A stretch of 64,000 bases of DNA from Leptolyngbya sp. Cla-17 (GCF_016807185.1 NZ_JAEVYN010000001.1:372001-436000); one strand, 5' to 3'; shown: positions 54,247 through 63,202, numbered from the stretch's first letter. The notes: a model not told the origin generated them from the sequence alone. Numbers and translations: made by a program.

Positions 54247-57200
54247 TGCAGGCATTTGTTTCTGCACTGGGAACAGCATTCAATCTGACGAGTAAGGAAA
54301 TCGCAGACATCATTTGGTTGGCGCTCCAGATGCAGGATTCAGATGAGACGGTAGAAACAGCAACGCCATTAGAACTGTCAACAGCGGCTGAGATAACGGA
54401 TGATCGATCGCGTCTTTCACCAGAAAATTTCATTCCTCCAAGTGATCGAAACGAGCAGCCCGATCGCGCTTCTCAAACAAAAGCGGCTGAGGTGCATCTT
54501 AATCAACCCAACGCCAATCAAGCGAGTTTTGGGAAGCAGCTTGCTTTAAAGGTGCCCGATGCCCGATCGCTCCGCGAGCCGTTGTCGTTAGCGCGATCGC
54601 TAAAACCACTGCTCCGGCGAGTGGTTACTGGCTGGAGTACCGTCCTGGATGAAGCAGCAACGGTCGATCGGATTGCGGCTGAGCAGCTCTGGCTACCTGT
54701 ACTCAAGCCTGCGTTGGAACCCTGGTTGGATCTGGCACTGGTGGTGGATGAAAGTGCATCCATGCAGCTCTGGCAACGGACGATCGCGGAGTTGCAGCGG
54801 TTGTTGTCCCACTATGGGGTGTTTCGGGATGTGCGGGTCTGGGGGCTGGCTACGGATGCACAAGGACAGGTACAGCTTCGTCCTGGCAGGGGTGCCGCAG
54901 CACGACGACAGGCAGCACGACGACCGAGTGAGTTGCTTGACCCCAGTGGGCGACGGTTGATTTTGGTGGCGACGGATTGTGTATCGTCGGGTTGGCAAGA
55001 TGGCAGTCTATTACCTGCGTTGAAGCTATGGGCGACGAGTGGACCACTGGCGATCGTGCAGATGTTGCCGGAGTGGTTGTGGTCACGGACAGGCTTGGGG
55101 TTCGCTTCAGCCGTGCGGTTACAAGCGTTGCTGCCGGGAGTGCCGAACCAGCAGTTGATCGCAAAGGATTTGTCGCTCTGGGATGAGGTGGATCTGGAGG
55201 CGGGGCTTAAGGTGCCTGTGGTGACGCTGGAGCCGGAGCCGTTTGTGGTCTGGACGGAGATGGTGATGGGGAAGGGGGGAGCCTGGTCACCAGGGTTTGT
55301 ATTTGAGCCGGAGGTCGTGACTCCGAATGGGCAGGTAGCTCAACGTCCTGATGCAGCGGTTGAAGGTTCGGCAGCACAGCGTGTGCAACGATTTCGGGTG
55401 ACGGCTTCTCCGACAGCGCGACGTTTAGCTGGATTGCTGGCAGCATCTCCGGTCATTAGCTTACCAGTGGTACGGATTATTCAAGATCAGTTACTCTCAG
55501 AATCACGGCAGGTACATGTCGCAGAAGTGTTTTTGGGGGGATTGCTAAAGCCGCTTAGGGAGATTGAAACAGAGACGAATCCAGATGCAGTGCAGTATGA
55601 ATTCCTGAATGAGGTGCGGGAAGTGCTGTTGGAGTCGGTGCCGACGAGCGTCTCGGTGAATGTGTTGGAAGAGGTATCGAAGTTTGTCGCAGAGCGGTTG
55701 GGGGTATCGCTGGATGCGTTTGCGGCGGTATTGAGGAATCCACAGCAGGTGGAAGATCGGGAGTTGGCAAATCAATCGCGTCCGTTTGCAATGGTAACGG
55801 CACGAATTTTACGGAAGTTGGGTGGGCAATACACTTACTTTGCAGAAGAATTAGAACAGTCTTTGCTCCCTTCCAGTAGGGAGCATCACATGACACAGGC
55901 TGAACTGTTAGACGTAATTGCTAGTGCAATGCTAGAAGGAGTCACGGAACTTAATTTGTCCAACCTTGGTTTAGTAACTTTGCCATCTGAAATTTCTCAA
56001 CTGCTCAATCTGCAATCGCTTAACCTAGACGGCAATAGAATCAAGCATATTCCTACAGCAATCGCTCAACTGCAAGATTTGACACACCTTAGTCTTAGCA
56101 GAAATCAAATCAGCGAGATTTCAGCGGTGATTGGTAGCCTCACCCATCTGACTACGCTTGACCTCTCTAGCAATCAAATCAGCGAGATTCCAGCGGTGAT
56201 TGGTAGCCTCACCCATCTGACTACGCTTGACCTCTCTAGCAATCAAATCAGCGAGATTCCAGCGGTGATTGGTAGCCTCACCCATCTGACTACGCTTGAC
56301 CTCTCTAGCAACCAAATCAGCGAGATTCCAGCGGTGATTGGTAGCCTCACCCATCTGACTACGCTTGACCTCTCTAGTAATCAAATCAGCGAGATTCCAG
56401 CGGTGATTGGTAGCCTCACCCATCTGACTACGCTTGACCTGGAACAGAATCAAATCACACAAATCCCCAACGAGGTCGCTCAACTCACCAACCTGGAAAA
56501 ACTAGACCTGCGCGGCAACCCGATCAATATTCCTCCCGTTACCCTGGCTCCGACTGCAGGCAAGGGATTGCCGGATGCCCGTCCCATTCTGGATTACTAC
56601 TTCCGCACCCAAGACCCCAACCAAACTACATACCTCTACGAAGCCAATCTCCTGATCGTGGGCGAAGGGGGGGCTGGTAAAACCAGCCTCGCCCGCAAGC
56701 TGCTCGATCCTGACTATAAACTGCTGCCCGAAACCGCCGACATCTCAACTCAAGGCATCGACACTCTCCGCTGGGAGTTCACCGGACGCAATCAACAAAC
56801 CTATCGAGTCAACATTTGGGACTTTAGCGGACAAGAGATTTACCACCAAACCTACCAGTTTTTTCTCACTGATCGCTCCCTTTACTTGCTGGTGGCTGAC
56901 AGCCGTAGAGGAGACACCGATCATTACTTCTGGCTGCAAATCATCCGCCTACTCAGCGATGGTAGCCCCGTGCTGCTGATCCAGAACGAAAAACAAAATC
57001 GGACCTGCAACCTCAACCTGCGCAAACTCCGAGCAGAATTTGACAACCTTAGCTCATCTCTTAAACTCAATCTCGCAGATAATCGCGGTCTACTGGAAAC
57101 CCAAACCGCCATCCAACATAACCTAGAAGAACTACTCCCCCACGGCATACCCTTCCCCAATCCCTGGCTCAACGTCCGCTATGCCCTCGAAAATGACGGA

Positions 57201-58208
57201 CGCAACTACATAACCAATACCGACTACGAAGCCGTCTGTCGCTACCATGGCATCACCCGCCGCGCAGAAATGTATGACCTCAGTCGTTTTTTGCATAGTC
57301 TCGGCATTTGTCTCCACTTCCAAAAAGACCCCATCCTTCGCCATTACCTGATCCTCAAACCCAATTGGGGCACCGCAGCCGTCTACAAAATCCTCGACAA
57401 CCCCACCGTCATAGCCAACCTGGGGCAATTTACTGACGCTGACCTGTCCGATATTTGGCAAGCCCACAAATATGCCGAGATGCATCACGAACTCCTGCAA
57501 CTGATGAAGCAGTTCAAAGTGTGCTACGAGATTCCTCACCGCCAAGGCAATTATATTGCCCCTCACCTCCTCTCCCCTGATCAACCCAAGTATGACTGGG
57601 ATTCAGCCAATAACTTGGTTCTGCGCTACTCCTATAAAGTCTTTATGCCTAAAGGTATCCTCACCCGCTTCGTTGTCGAAATGCATCAGAACATCGAAAA
57701 TGTCTTCAACCCCGATGCTGCCCTCGTTTGGAAGAACGGCGTTGTCCTGAATCAAGGTCGCGCCCGTGCCGAAATCATCGAACGCTATCACGATCTCGAA
57801 ATTCGCATCCGGCTCAGCGGCATCAATCAACGCGACTTCCTCATCATCATCAACAACGAATTCCAAAAAATTCACGATAGCTTTGAGCGGCTTGAGTACG
57901 ACACCCTGATTCCCTGTAATTGCGACACCTGCAAAGCCAATTCCAAACCCCACAGCTATCCCCTCGCTCGCCTCCGCCAATTCATCGACGGTCGCCGGCC
58001 CACCATTCAATGTCCTGACAGTTACAAGGATGTTAACGTCCGCCAACTCATTGATGACGCTATTGCAGGTGAACCGCAAGATCGATTGAATCTCAATATC
58101 CACATCAATCAACAGCAAGACAGCAAATCCATGACTGCGAATACCAATATCGTTCAAGGCTCAAACATCAGTAACTTCGCCAACGAAGTCAAGGACGACG
58201 CCCGTTAA
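54246..58208 (+). CDS. vWA-like domain fused to leucine-rich repeats and Roc-COR GTPase
   Basis: A 1320-residue fusion. Residues 90-470 form a vWA-like (SAV_2336-type) domain with the metal-binding motif DESAS at 168-172 and LILVATDCVSSGW. Leucine-rich repeats follow from about 560; five repeats at 620-735 are nearly identical at DNA level. A Roc GTPase domain has the P-loop GEGGAGKTS at 806-814 and the G3 region WDFSGQEIYH; a COR domain follows (WLNVRYALENDGRNYIT). The C-terminus ends NTNIVQGSNISNFANEVKDDAR before a TAA, after which the frame stays open with a tail-like sequence. The fusion of vWA and ROCO in a MoxR operon suggests a sensor-switch protein. Confidence 0.85.
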   Translation: MQAFVSALGTAFNLTSKEIADIIWLALQMQDSDETVETATPLELSTAAEITDDRSRLSPENFIPPSDRNEQPDRASQTKAAEVHLNQPNANQASFGKQLALKVPDARSLREPLSLARSLKPLLRRVVTGWSTVLDEAATVDRIAAEQLWLPVLKPALEPWLDLALVVDESASMQLWQRTIAELQRLLSHYGVFRDVRVWGLATDAQGQVQLRPGRGAAARRQAARRPSELLDPSGRRLILVATDCVSSGWQDGSLLPALKLWATSGPLAIVQMLPEWLWSRTGLGFASAVRLQALLPGVPNQQLIAKDLSLWDEVDLEAGLKVPVVTLEPEPFVVWTEMVMGKGGAWSPGFVFEPEVVTPNGQVAQRPDAAVEGSAAQRVQRFRVTASPTARRLAGLLAASPVISLPVVRIIQDQLLSESRQVHVAEVFLGGLLKPLREIETETNPDAVQYEFLNEVREVLLESVPTSVSVNVLEEVSKFVAERLGVSLDAFAAVLRNPQQVEDRELANQSRPFAMVTARILRKLGGQYTYFAEELEQSLLPSSREHHMTQAELLDVIASAMLEGVTELNLSNLGLVTLPSEISQLLNLQSLNLDGNRIKHIPTAIAQLQDLTHLSLSRNQISEISAVIGSLTHLTTLDLSSNQISEIPAVIGSLTHLTTLDLSSNQISEIPAVIGSLTHLTTLDLSSNQISEIPAVIGSLTHLTTLDLSSNQISEIPAVIGSLTHLTTLDLEQNQITQIPNEVAQLTNLEKLDLRGNPINIPPVTLAPTAGKGLPDARPILDYYFRTQDPNQTTYLYEANLLIVGEGGAGKTSLARKLLDPDYKLLPETADISTQGIDTLRWEFTGRNQQTYRVNIWDFSGQEIYHQTYQFFLTDRSLYLLVADSRRGDTDHYFWLQIIRLLSDGSPVLLIQNEKQNRTCNLNLRKLRAEFDNLSSSLKLNLADNRGLLETQTAIQHNLEELLPHGIPFPNPWLNVRYALENDGRNYITNTDYEAVCRYHGITRRAEMYDLSRFLHSLGICLHFQKDPILRHYLILKPNWGTAAVYKILDNPTVIANLGQFTDADLSDIWQAHKYAEMHHELLQLMKQFKVCYEIPHRQGNYIAPHLLSPDQPKYDWDSANNLVLRYSYKVFMPKGILTRFVVEMHQNIENVFNPDAALVWKNGVVLNQGRARAEIIERYHDLEIRIRLSGINQRDFLIIINNEFQKIHDSFERLEYDTLIPCNCDTCKANSKPHSYPLARLRQFIDGRRPTIQCPDSYKDVNVRQLIDDAIAGEPQDRLNLNIHINQQQDSKSMTANTNIVQGSNISNFANEVKDDAR
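56103..56447 (+). repeat. five tandem 69-bp leucine-rich repeat units
   Basis: Five consecutive copies of a 69-base unit, beginning AATCAAATCAGCGAGATTYC, encode 23-residue leucine-rich repeats (consensus ISEIPAVIGSLTHL then TTLDLSSNQ). The units differ at only a few bases; the first has ISAV in place of IPAV and the last ends LEQNQ. The near identity shows recent duplication or gene conversion, and copy number may vary between strains. Confidence 0.9.
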
Positions 58209-58308
58209 CAAACCAATCAACATATCCATCAAGCTGCCAATCAAAACTTCGCTCAAGCCACCCAAGAGATCAAAGCTCTACTCACTCAACTCGGCTTAGT
58301 TTTAGTAA

Positions 58309-58358
58309 CGGAGTTAAACTCAGCGGAGTGGGTGACTGCTCCGCTGAGTTTAACTCCG
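58309..58358. repeat. perfect 20-bp inverted repeat (hairpin)
   Basis: CGGAGTTAAACTCAGCGGAG (58309-58328) is exactly complementary to 58339-58358, with a ten-base loop TGGGTGACTG. No T run follows, so it is not a standard terminator. It lies between the ROCO stop codon and the Uma2 start. Confidence 0.85.
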
Positions 58359-58415
58359 CTGCTAATATCAAGCCTTCCTCACCTGACCAAAAATCTAAGT
58401 CCAACTGCTGTTCCT

Positions 58416-58979
58416 ATGGTCGCCAACTCCCCACGCTGGACAACCCGAGATCTTGATGCCATGCCTGATGATGGTGGTTGGAAACGCTATGAAATCATTG
58501 ATGGAGAACTGTTCGTGACCCGTGCTCCCCACATTCGCCATCAAGGTGCAGGCGGTAACATCCATTTTGAACTGGAAATTTGGTCTAGACAAACTCAACT
58601 TGGCAAACCCTTCCAAACCCCAGGAGTCATTTTCTCTCCCACCGATGCTGGCATTCCCGATGTCGTCTGGATTAGCCAAGAACGCCTTGCTAATGGCATT
58701 GATGAAGCAGGACACCTGACTGTTGCTCCCGAACTGATGGTTGAAGTTCTCTCTCCTGGTGAACTCAATGAGCAGCGGGATAAAGAAGTTAAACTCAAGC
58801 TCTACTCCCTGCACGGGGTTCAGGAATATTGGATCGTCAACTGGCAACTGAAAACCCTGGAAATCTATCGCCGCACCGACGCTCAACTCCAACTTGTCGT
58901 CACTCTCCTCGAAAGTGATACTCTCACCTCACCTCTACTACCGGGGTTCAGCGCTGCGATCGCCCAGATTTTTCTGTAA
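58416..58979 (+). CDS. Uma2-family (DUF820) endonuclease-like protein
   Basis: A PD-(D/E)XK-fold protein of the Uma2 family, abundant in cyanobacteria. The core reads DGGWKRYEIIDGELFV, GIPDVVWISQERL, TVAPELMVEVLSPGELNEQRDKEVKLKLYSLHGVQEYWIVN, where the conserved aspartate, glutamate and lysine lie in PDVV, EVLSP and KL..Y. I chose the ATG at 58416 (MVANSPRWTTRDL); an in-frame GTG at 58332 lies inside the hairpin region and would add 28 residues. Its 3' end overlaps the - strand Uma2 gene by 42 bases. The biological role of the family is uncertain. Confidence 0.85.
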   Translation: MVANSPRWTTRDLDAMPDDGGWKRYEIIDGELFVTRAPHIRHQGAGGNIHFELEIWSRQTQLGKPFQTPGVIFSPTDAGIPDVVWISQERLANGIDEAGHLTVAPELMVEVLSPGELNEQRDKEVKLKLYSLHGVQEYWIVNWQLKTLEIYRRTDAQLQLVVTLLESDTLTSPLLPGFSAAIAQIFL

Positions 58980-59612
58980 CTCTCGGACCCATTGACGAAA
59001 CGCTTTCAGGGTTTGACTGCGTCCTTCCGTTTGACTGCGATCAAGGAACTGAGAAATGCCATCAATGATAGGGAACTGGGGGAAATGAGGACTAGTATTC
59101 ACATCTTGATACTGCCCATCCTGCAAGACACTGATTCGCAATCGCCCATCCTCGAACCGCCACAATTCTGGCACACCGAGTGTTTGATAAGCATCCAGTC
59201 CAGTTTTGGAGGTCACATCCACTTCGATCGCTAAATCGGGAGGCGGGTCAATGGTCAAATCAAGTTGATCCTTACCAATCATTTGAGCCGCATGCTCAAT
59301 GTAAAAACAGTCATCTGGTTCGATCCCTTTTGCCATTTCCTGACGCTTAAAGGTGCTGGAACCAAAACACTCATTATTAAGATCCAGTTCTTCTAGCAGA
59401 ATCTTGACCATATCACCAATCAAAACCTTGGCTTTTTCGTGTTTTGGTGAAGGCATCCGAATCTCTAACACTCCGTCACTGTAAGCAATCCGACAAGCAC
59501 GTTTATCCCCCAACTCATCCAGAATCGCTTCAAATTCGTTCCAGCTAACCTCTTGGAGTTGAATACGTTGCCCTGGATAGACGACCAGTTGTCGAAGCTG
59601 AAGCGTGACCAT
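58938..59612 (-). CDS. Uma2-family (DUF820) endonuclease-like protein
   Basis: A 224-residue Uma2 protein from a different subgroup than its + strand neighbour: ILDELGDKRACRIAYSDGVLEIRMPSPKHEKAKVLIGDMV, CFGSSTFKRQEMAKGIEPDDCFYIEHA and LDLTIDPPPDLAIEVDVTSKTGLDAYQTLGVPELWRF. The catalytic acidic residues (PDDCF, PDLAIEVD) are present, and the usual lysine may be replaced. It is convergent with the previous gene. The last 35 residues are polar and variable. Confidence 0.85.
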   Translation of the reverse strand: MVTLQLRQLVVYPGQRIQLQEVSWNEFEAILDELGDKRACRIAYSDGVLEIRMPSPKHEKAKVLIGDMVKILLEELDLNNECFGSSTFKRQEMAKGIEPDDCFYIEHAAQMIGKDQLDLTIDPPPDLAIEVDVTSKTGLDAYQTLGVPELWRFEDGRLRISVLQDGQYQDVNTSPHFPQFPIIDGISQFLDRSQTEGRSQTLKAFRQWVRELQKNLGDRSAEPR

Positions 59613-59769
59613 AACGGCTTACCCGTAAAGGATGATTTAGTGTAACGAAAAGGCTCCCTCGATAGCGGTTCAAACCTTAAGCCAAAGGGATCTTAGTACG
59701 GTGCCATTGCTCTATCAATCATAACAGCAGGGGGTTTAGCAACCAGAGCCAGCGGGGTAAGCAAACTGG

Positions 59770-60279
59770 TCACTTAGACAAAGACCCTCCGACATAGTCA
59801 CCCCCACCCGTATTGATGTTCGTCGTATTGCCAAACTGCTGCGTAATGACTGCCCCCGCTGCCGGATTGACAATCGCCCCCTGCGATTCTCTCAAATCAA
59901 TCTTGTCCCTTGTCATCACATCAGCATCCCCACTCACCGTTGGCGACAGGTCTTGAGCCTCCAGTTCCCCCTCTGGAGACTCTTCACTATGAAGGGCGAT
60001 CACCTCATTCACCTCTCTAGAGCGGAGCACCAATACCTGGGTCAGCTGCTCAATGTCGATCTCGGTCTGCTGGATCTTATGCTCTAACTTGTTAAGCTGC
60101 GTTTCCTCAGCTTGCACCTGCTGCTCTAGTTGAAACTTGTTGGCTGCATTCGCTTCGATGCCAAGAGCCGCACGGAATTGCTTCCATTTTGCATTCCGCT
60201 GTTTCCACTCTTGTTGAAGCGCATCCAGAGTATGGCTCAATCGCTCTAGTCGATGAGTCAAAGCTTTAGTTGACGACAT
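59770..60279 (-). CDS. small coiled-coil protein with TGGGDYVGG motif
   Basis: A 169-residue protein. Residues 10-80 form a charged coiled coil (HTLDALQQEWKQRNAKWKQFRAALGIE, KFQLEQQVQAEETQLNKLE) related to the ends of the two neighbouring - strand genes. The C-terminal 45 residues hold SQGAIVNPAAGAVITQQFGN followed by NINTGGGDYVGGSLSK, close to the N-terminal motif of the VMAP protein at 51831. Both parts look like adaptor modules for homotypic contact; beta-rich motifs of this sort resemble bacterial amyloid-signalling sequences. No enzymatic domain is present. It starts 22 bases after the LRR-ROCO gene. Confidence 0.7.
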   Translation of the reverse strand: MSSTKALTHRLERLSHTLDALQQEWKQRNAKWKQFRAALGIEANAANKFQLEQQVQAEETQLNKLEHKIQQTEIDIEQLTQVLVLRSREVNEVIALHSEESPEGELEAQDLSPTVSGDADVMTRDKIDLRESQGAIVNPAAGAVITQQFGNTTNINTGGGDYVGGSLSK

Positions 60280-60300
60280 GGCACTTCTCGACTCCCCGTT

Positions 60301-62838
60301 TTATCCATTCAACTGTTGTTCAATGTCATCCAGTTTTTCTGTCAACCGCGCCAGTGCTTCTTCCTCCGCCTGAATTTGTTGTTCCAGTTCAAACTTTCGG
60401 GTGGTTTCTGTTTCGATCGCAGAATCCTGTCGTAGCCGCCTTAACTTTACAGTTCTTACATCCCACTCTGATTGGAGACAGTCTTTCTGCGAGTCTACTC
60501 GTTGTCTTTGGGCATCTGTTAAGCGATATGGTTCTGGGGCAATATCGTCAACCAAGCCGCGTACATTTACCATGTCGTAACTGTTTGGGCATTGAATGTC
60601 TTTTCGATCATCCTGAAACTTATGCAGTCGCTCTAAAGGGTAAAAGTGTGGAGATTGGCTACCCTTACAGGCAATACAGTTACAGGGAACTAGAGGGCTA
60701 AACTTCAAACGCTGAACTTCATTTTGCTGATCGTCCAAGTACTTGTAAGAATCATGAATTTTATCAAGTTCATGTCGGATGGTTATCAGCAGATCTCGTG
60801 GACGCTTGCCGGAAACTCGAATATGGATCTCGCCTTTGTGATAGCGGTAGAATTCAATCACCTCGGCTCTAGCATCATTTTTGCTCAAAACTACACCGCT
60901 TTTCCAAACATAAGTTTGATGTTCAATCCATTGGTGCATTTCCACAATAAAGCGAGTAAGAATACCTTTGGGCATGAATTCGTATTCGTAGCGCAGTAGT
61001 AGGTTCTCTGATTCATCCCATTCATACTCAGGTTGTTCAGGACTCAGGAGTTGGGGTGCAATATAAATGCCTGGATGACTGGGAATTTCGTAGCACAGTT
61101 TGAAGTTCATCATCAGCCGCAACAATTCGGGATGCATCGTGGCGTATTTATCTTCACACCAGATGACTGCCAAATCCTCGCGGGTAAATTTGCCTAAATT
61201 TTGAGTGACTTGTGGGTTACGCAGAACCTTATAAACTGCGTCTGTTCCCCAAGTAGGTTTGAGAATTATAGTTTTATTTAGCAGGTCATCTTTCTGGAAA
61301 TGGAGACAGACGCCCAAATCATGCAGATAGCCACTGAGTTGGAGTTTATCCTTCCGTCTTGTAAAGCCATTGTCCTGACATATCTGGAGATATTCATCTA
61401 GGCTGATGTAGTTCCGTTGCTCTTGTTCAAGCGATTTTCGCACTCTGCCCCAGGCTTTGGGTAGTTCAGTGGCAACATGGGGCAGGGTGCTAATGTAATT
61501 TTTAATTCCAGTAAGGATTTCCGAAAGACCTCGATTATTAGCAAAATTAGTAGCAAACGTTTCCTTTAGGTTAGTAAATTCACCACGTAGCTGCCGCTCA
61601 TTGATCCCCAATTTGATATCTTGTTTCTCATTTTTGACGATTAGCAGAGGGCTATTGTCGCTCAACAGTTCAACTATATTTAGCCAGTAATAAAAATCGG
61701 TGTCTTCTTTGCGGGCATCCGCAACCAGGGCATAGAGAGAGCGTTTGGTAAGAAAGAATTGATGGGTTTCATGATAAATTTGTTGTCCACCAAAGTCCCA
61801 AATATTGACTTGAAATTCTCTACCACTTTCAAGTGGAAACCGATACTGAATAATATCAATACCATCTGTTGAAGCTTCATCTTTTTGAAGTTGATAATTC
61901 GGGTCTTGAATCTTTTTGGCTAAGGTAGTTTTGCCTGCTTCTCCTTCTCCGATTATGAGCAGTTTAGCTTCATATAGGCGATCTGTTTCCTGTTCTAACT
62001 GCTGTCTATAAAAGTTAAGGATATCTAAACCTGTTTTCCTTCTGATTTCTGCTGGAAGAGATAATAGGGGATTACTGTTTAGGTAAAGCTTACTAAGGTT
62101 AGTGAGTTGAACAATTTCTGCTGGTAAACTCGTCAGTCTATTGCCATTAAGGTCAAGCGTATGTAGACGAGTGAGTTGAACAATTTCTGCCGGCAAGCTC
62201 GTCAGTCTATTGCCACTGAGACCGAGCACATTTAGGTTAGTGAGTTTGGCAATGATTGAAGGCAGGCTTGTTAATTGATTGCCGTTGAGAGCAAGCGTAT
62301 GTAAGTTGGTAAGCTGGGTAATCTCCGTGGGAAAACTTGTCAGTTGATTACTACTAAGGCTAAGCTTCCTCAAGTGGGTAAGCTGTTCAAACTCATCAGG
62401 TAAAACGATTTTTTGATTGCTACTAAGATCAAGTGATTGTAAATTGATGAGTTGTTTAAATTCCCCTGGTAAGTTGACTAGTTGATTACCTCTGAGATCT
62501 AGTGTGATTAGATTGGTAAGTTGGCAGAGCTCCGGTGTTAGGATCGCCAGTCTGTTTTCCCGAAGGGTAAGCGATATAAGATTGGTAAGTTGACCAATTT
62601 GTCTAGATAGACTCGTCAATTTATTTCTACTGAGCTCAAGTCTACTCAGACTTATAAGTTGACTAATTTCATCGGGTAAACTTATCAGTTTGTTTCTGCT
62701 AAGGTTAAGCGATTGTAGGCTAGTAAGTTGCCAAAGTTCAGATGGTAGAAAAGTTAACCCTCTGTCAGAAAGATCAAGCCGTGTCACTCCATTTTTAGCA
62801 GCTTGTTGAATCACTTTCACCACTTCTTCGGTTGTCAT
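60301..62838 (-). CDS. leucine-rich repeat Roc-COR (ROCO) protein
   Basis: An 845-residue ROCO protein. Residues 15-270 hold about eleven leucine-rich repeats (LTSLPAEIVQLTNLSKLYLNSN type). A Roc GTPase follows with the P-loop GEGEAGKTT near 297 and WDFGGQQIYHETHQFF, then a COR domain (AWGRVRKSLEQEQRNYISLDEYLQICQDNGFTRR). The last 70 residues form the shared coiled-coil module (LQSEWDVRTVKLRRLRQDSAIE, KFELEQQIQAEEEALARL). The ATG at 62838 is chosen over a TTG six bases earlier. It belongs to the same - strand group as the caspase-like gene and the small coiled-coil gene. Confidence 0.9.
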   Translation of the reverse strand: MTTEEVVKVIQQAAKNGVTRLDLSDRGLTFLPSELWQLTSLQSLNLSRNKLISLPDEISQLISLSRLELSRNKLTSLSRQIGQLTNLISLTLRENRLAILTPELCQLTNLITLDLRGNQLVNLPGEFKQLINLQSLDLSSNQKIVLPDEFEQLTHLRKLSLSSNQLTSFPTEITQLTNLHTLALNGNQLTSLPSIIAKLTNLNVLGLSGNRLTSLPAEIVQLTRLHTLDLNGNRLTSLPAEIVQLTNLSKLYLNSNPLLSLPAEIRRKTGLDILNFYRQQLEQETDRLYEAKLLIIGEGEAGKTTLAKKIQDPNYQLQKDEASTDGIDIIQYRFPLESGREFQVNIWDFGGQQIYHETHQFFLTKRSLYALVADARKEDTDFYYWLNIVELLSDNSPLLIVKNEKQDIKLGINERQLRGEFTNLKETFATNFANNRGLSEILTGIKNYISTLPHVATELPKAWGRVRKSLEQEQRNYISLDEYLQICQDNGFTRRKDKLQLSGYLHDLGVCLHFQKDDLLNKTIILKPTWGTDAVYKVLRNPQVTQNLGKFTREDLAVIWCEDKYATMHPELLRLMMNFKLCYEIPSHPGIYIAPQLLSPEQPEYEWDESENLLLRYEYEFMPKGILTRFIVEMHQWIEHQTYVWKSGVVLSKNDARAEVIEFYRYHKGEIHIRVSGKRPRDLLITIRHELDKIHDSYKYLDDQQNEVQRLKFSPLVPCNCIACKGSQSPHFYPLERLHKFQDDRKDIQCPNSYDMVNVRGLVDDIAPEPYRLTDAQRQRVDSQKDCLQSEWDVRTVKLRRLRQDSAIETETTRKFELEQQIQAEEEALARLTEKLDDIEQQLNG

Positions 62839-62935
62839 GATCAAAATCTTTGCTAGGGGAGAAGGATTAAGGAGTTGTAGAATTCATCACTAATTTAGCC
62901 TATGAATGATAGATAGCGGGAGGGAATTAACGAGA

Positions 62936-63202
62936 TTACTGATTCAACTTCTGCTCAATTTCGCCCAGCTCTACTGCTAACTGAGACAGTTTCGCTTCCT
63001 CATCCAAAAGTTGCTGTTCCAATTGAAACTTCACGGCTGTCCCCACCTCGATCGCCAGGTCTTTTCTCATCAGCTTCACCTTCTGACTACGCAGTTCCCA
63101 CTCCGGCAGCAGAGCATCACGTCGCCCCTCCAGTTGTCGTCGCTGCCAGGGAGTCAAGCTGGTTGCAGTCGAACTGGTTGACTCAATTTGGGGATTGGGC
63201 AC
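62936..63202 (-). CDS. coiled-coil module, probably the severed C-terminus of the caspase-like protein
   Basis: An 88-residue frame beginning at a GTG. It encodes the same coiled-coil module as the ends of its two neighbours: LTPWQRRQLEGRRDALLPEWELRSQKVKLMRKDLAIE, KFQLEQQLLDEEAKLSQLAVEL and IEQKLN. The frame is the same as that of the caspase-like gene and is open back to its TAA stop at 63233-63235, with no other stop between. Either one nonsense mutation split a 350-residue protein, or ribosomes reach it by readthrough or restart. Confidence 0.65.
   Translation of the reverse strand: MPNPQIESTSSTATSLTPWQRRQLEGRRDALLPEWELRSQKVKLMRKDLAIEVGTAVKFQLEQQLLDEEAKLSQLAVELGEIEQKLNQ

Noticed and set aside
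56103..56447. Possible CRISPR array from regular 69-bp repeats
   Set aside because: The repeats are contiguous with no spacers and encode leucine-rich repeats in frame.
56121..56483. Repetitive - strand frame opposite the leucine-rich repeats
   Set aside because: Its repeats only mirror the 69-base units of the + strand coding sequence; no start site or independent support.
57603..58157. 184-codon - strand frame opposite the ROCO gene
   Set aside because: The + strand codes for conserved COR and C-terminal regions here; the reverse frame has no recognisable protein.
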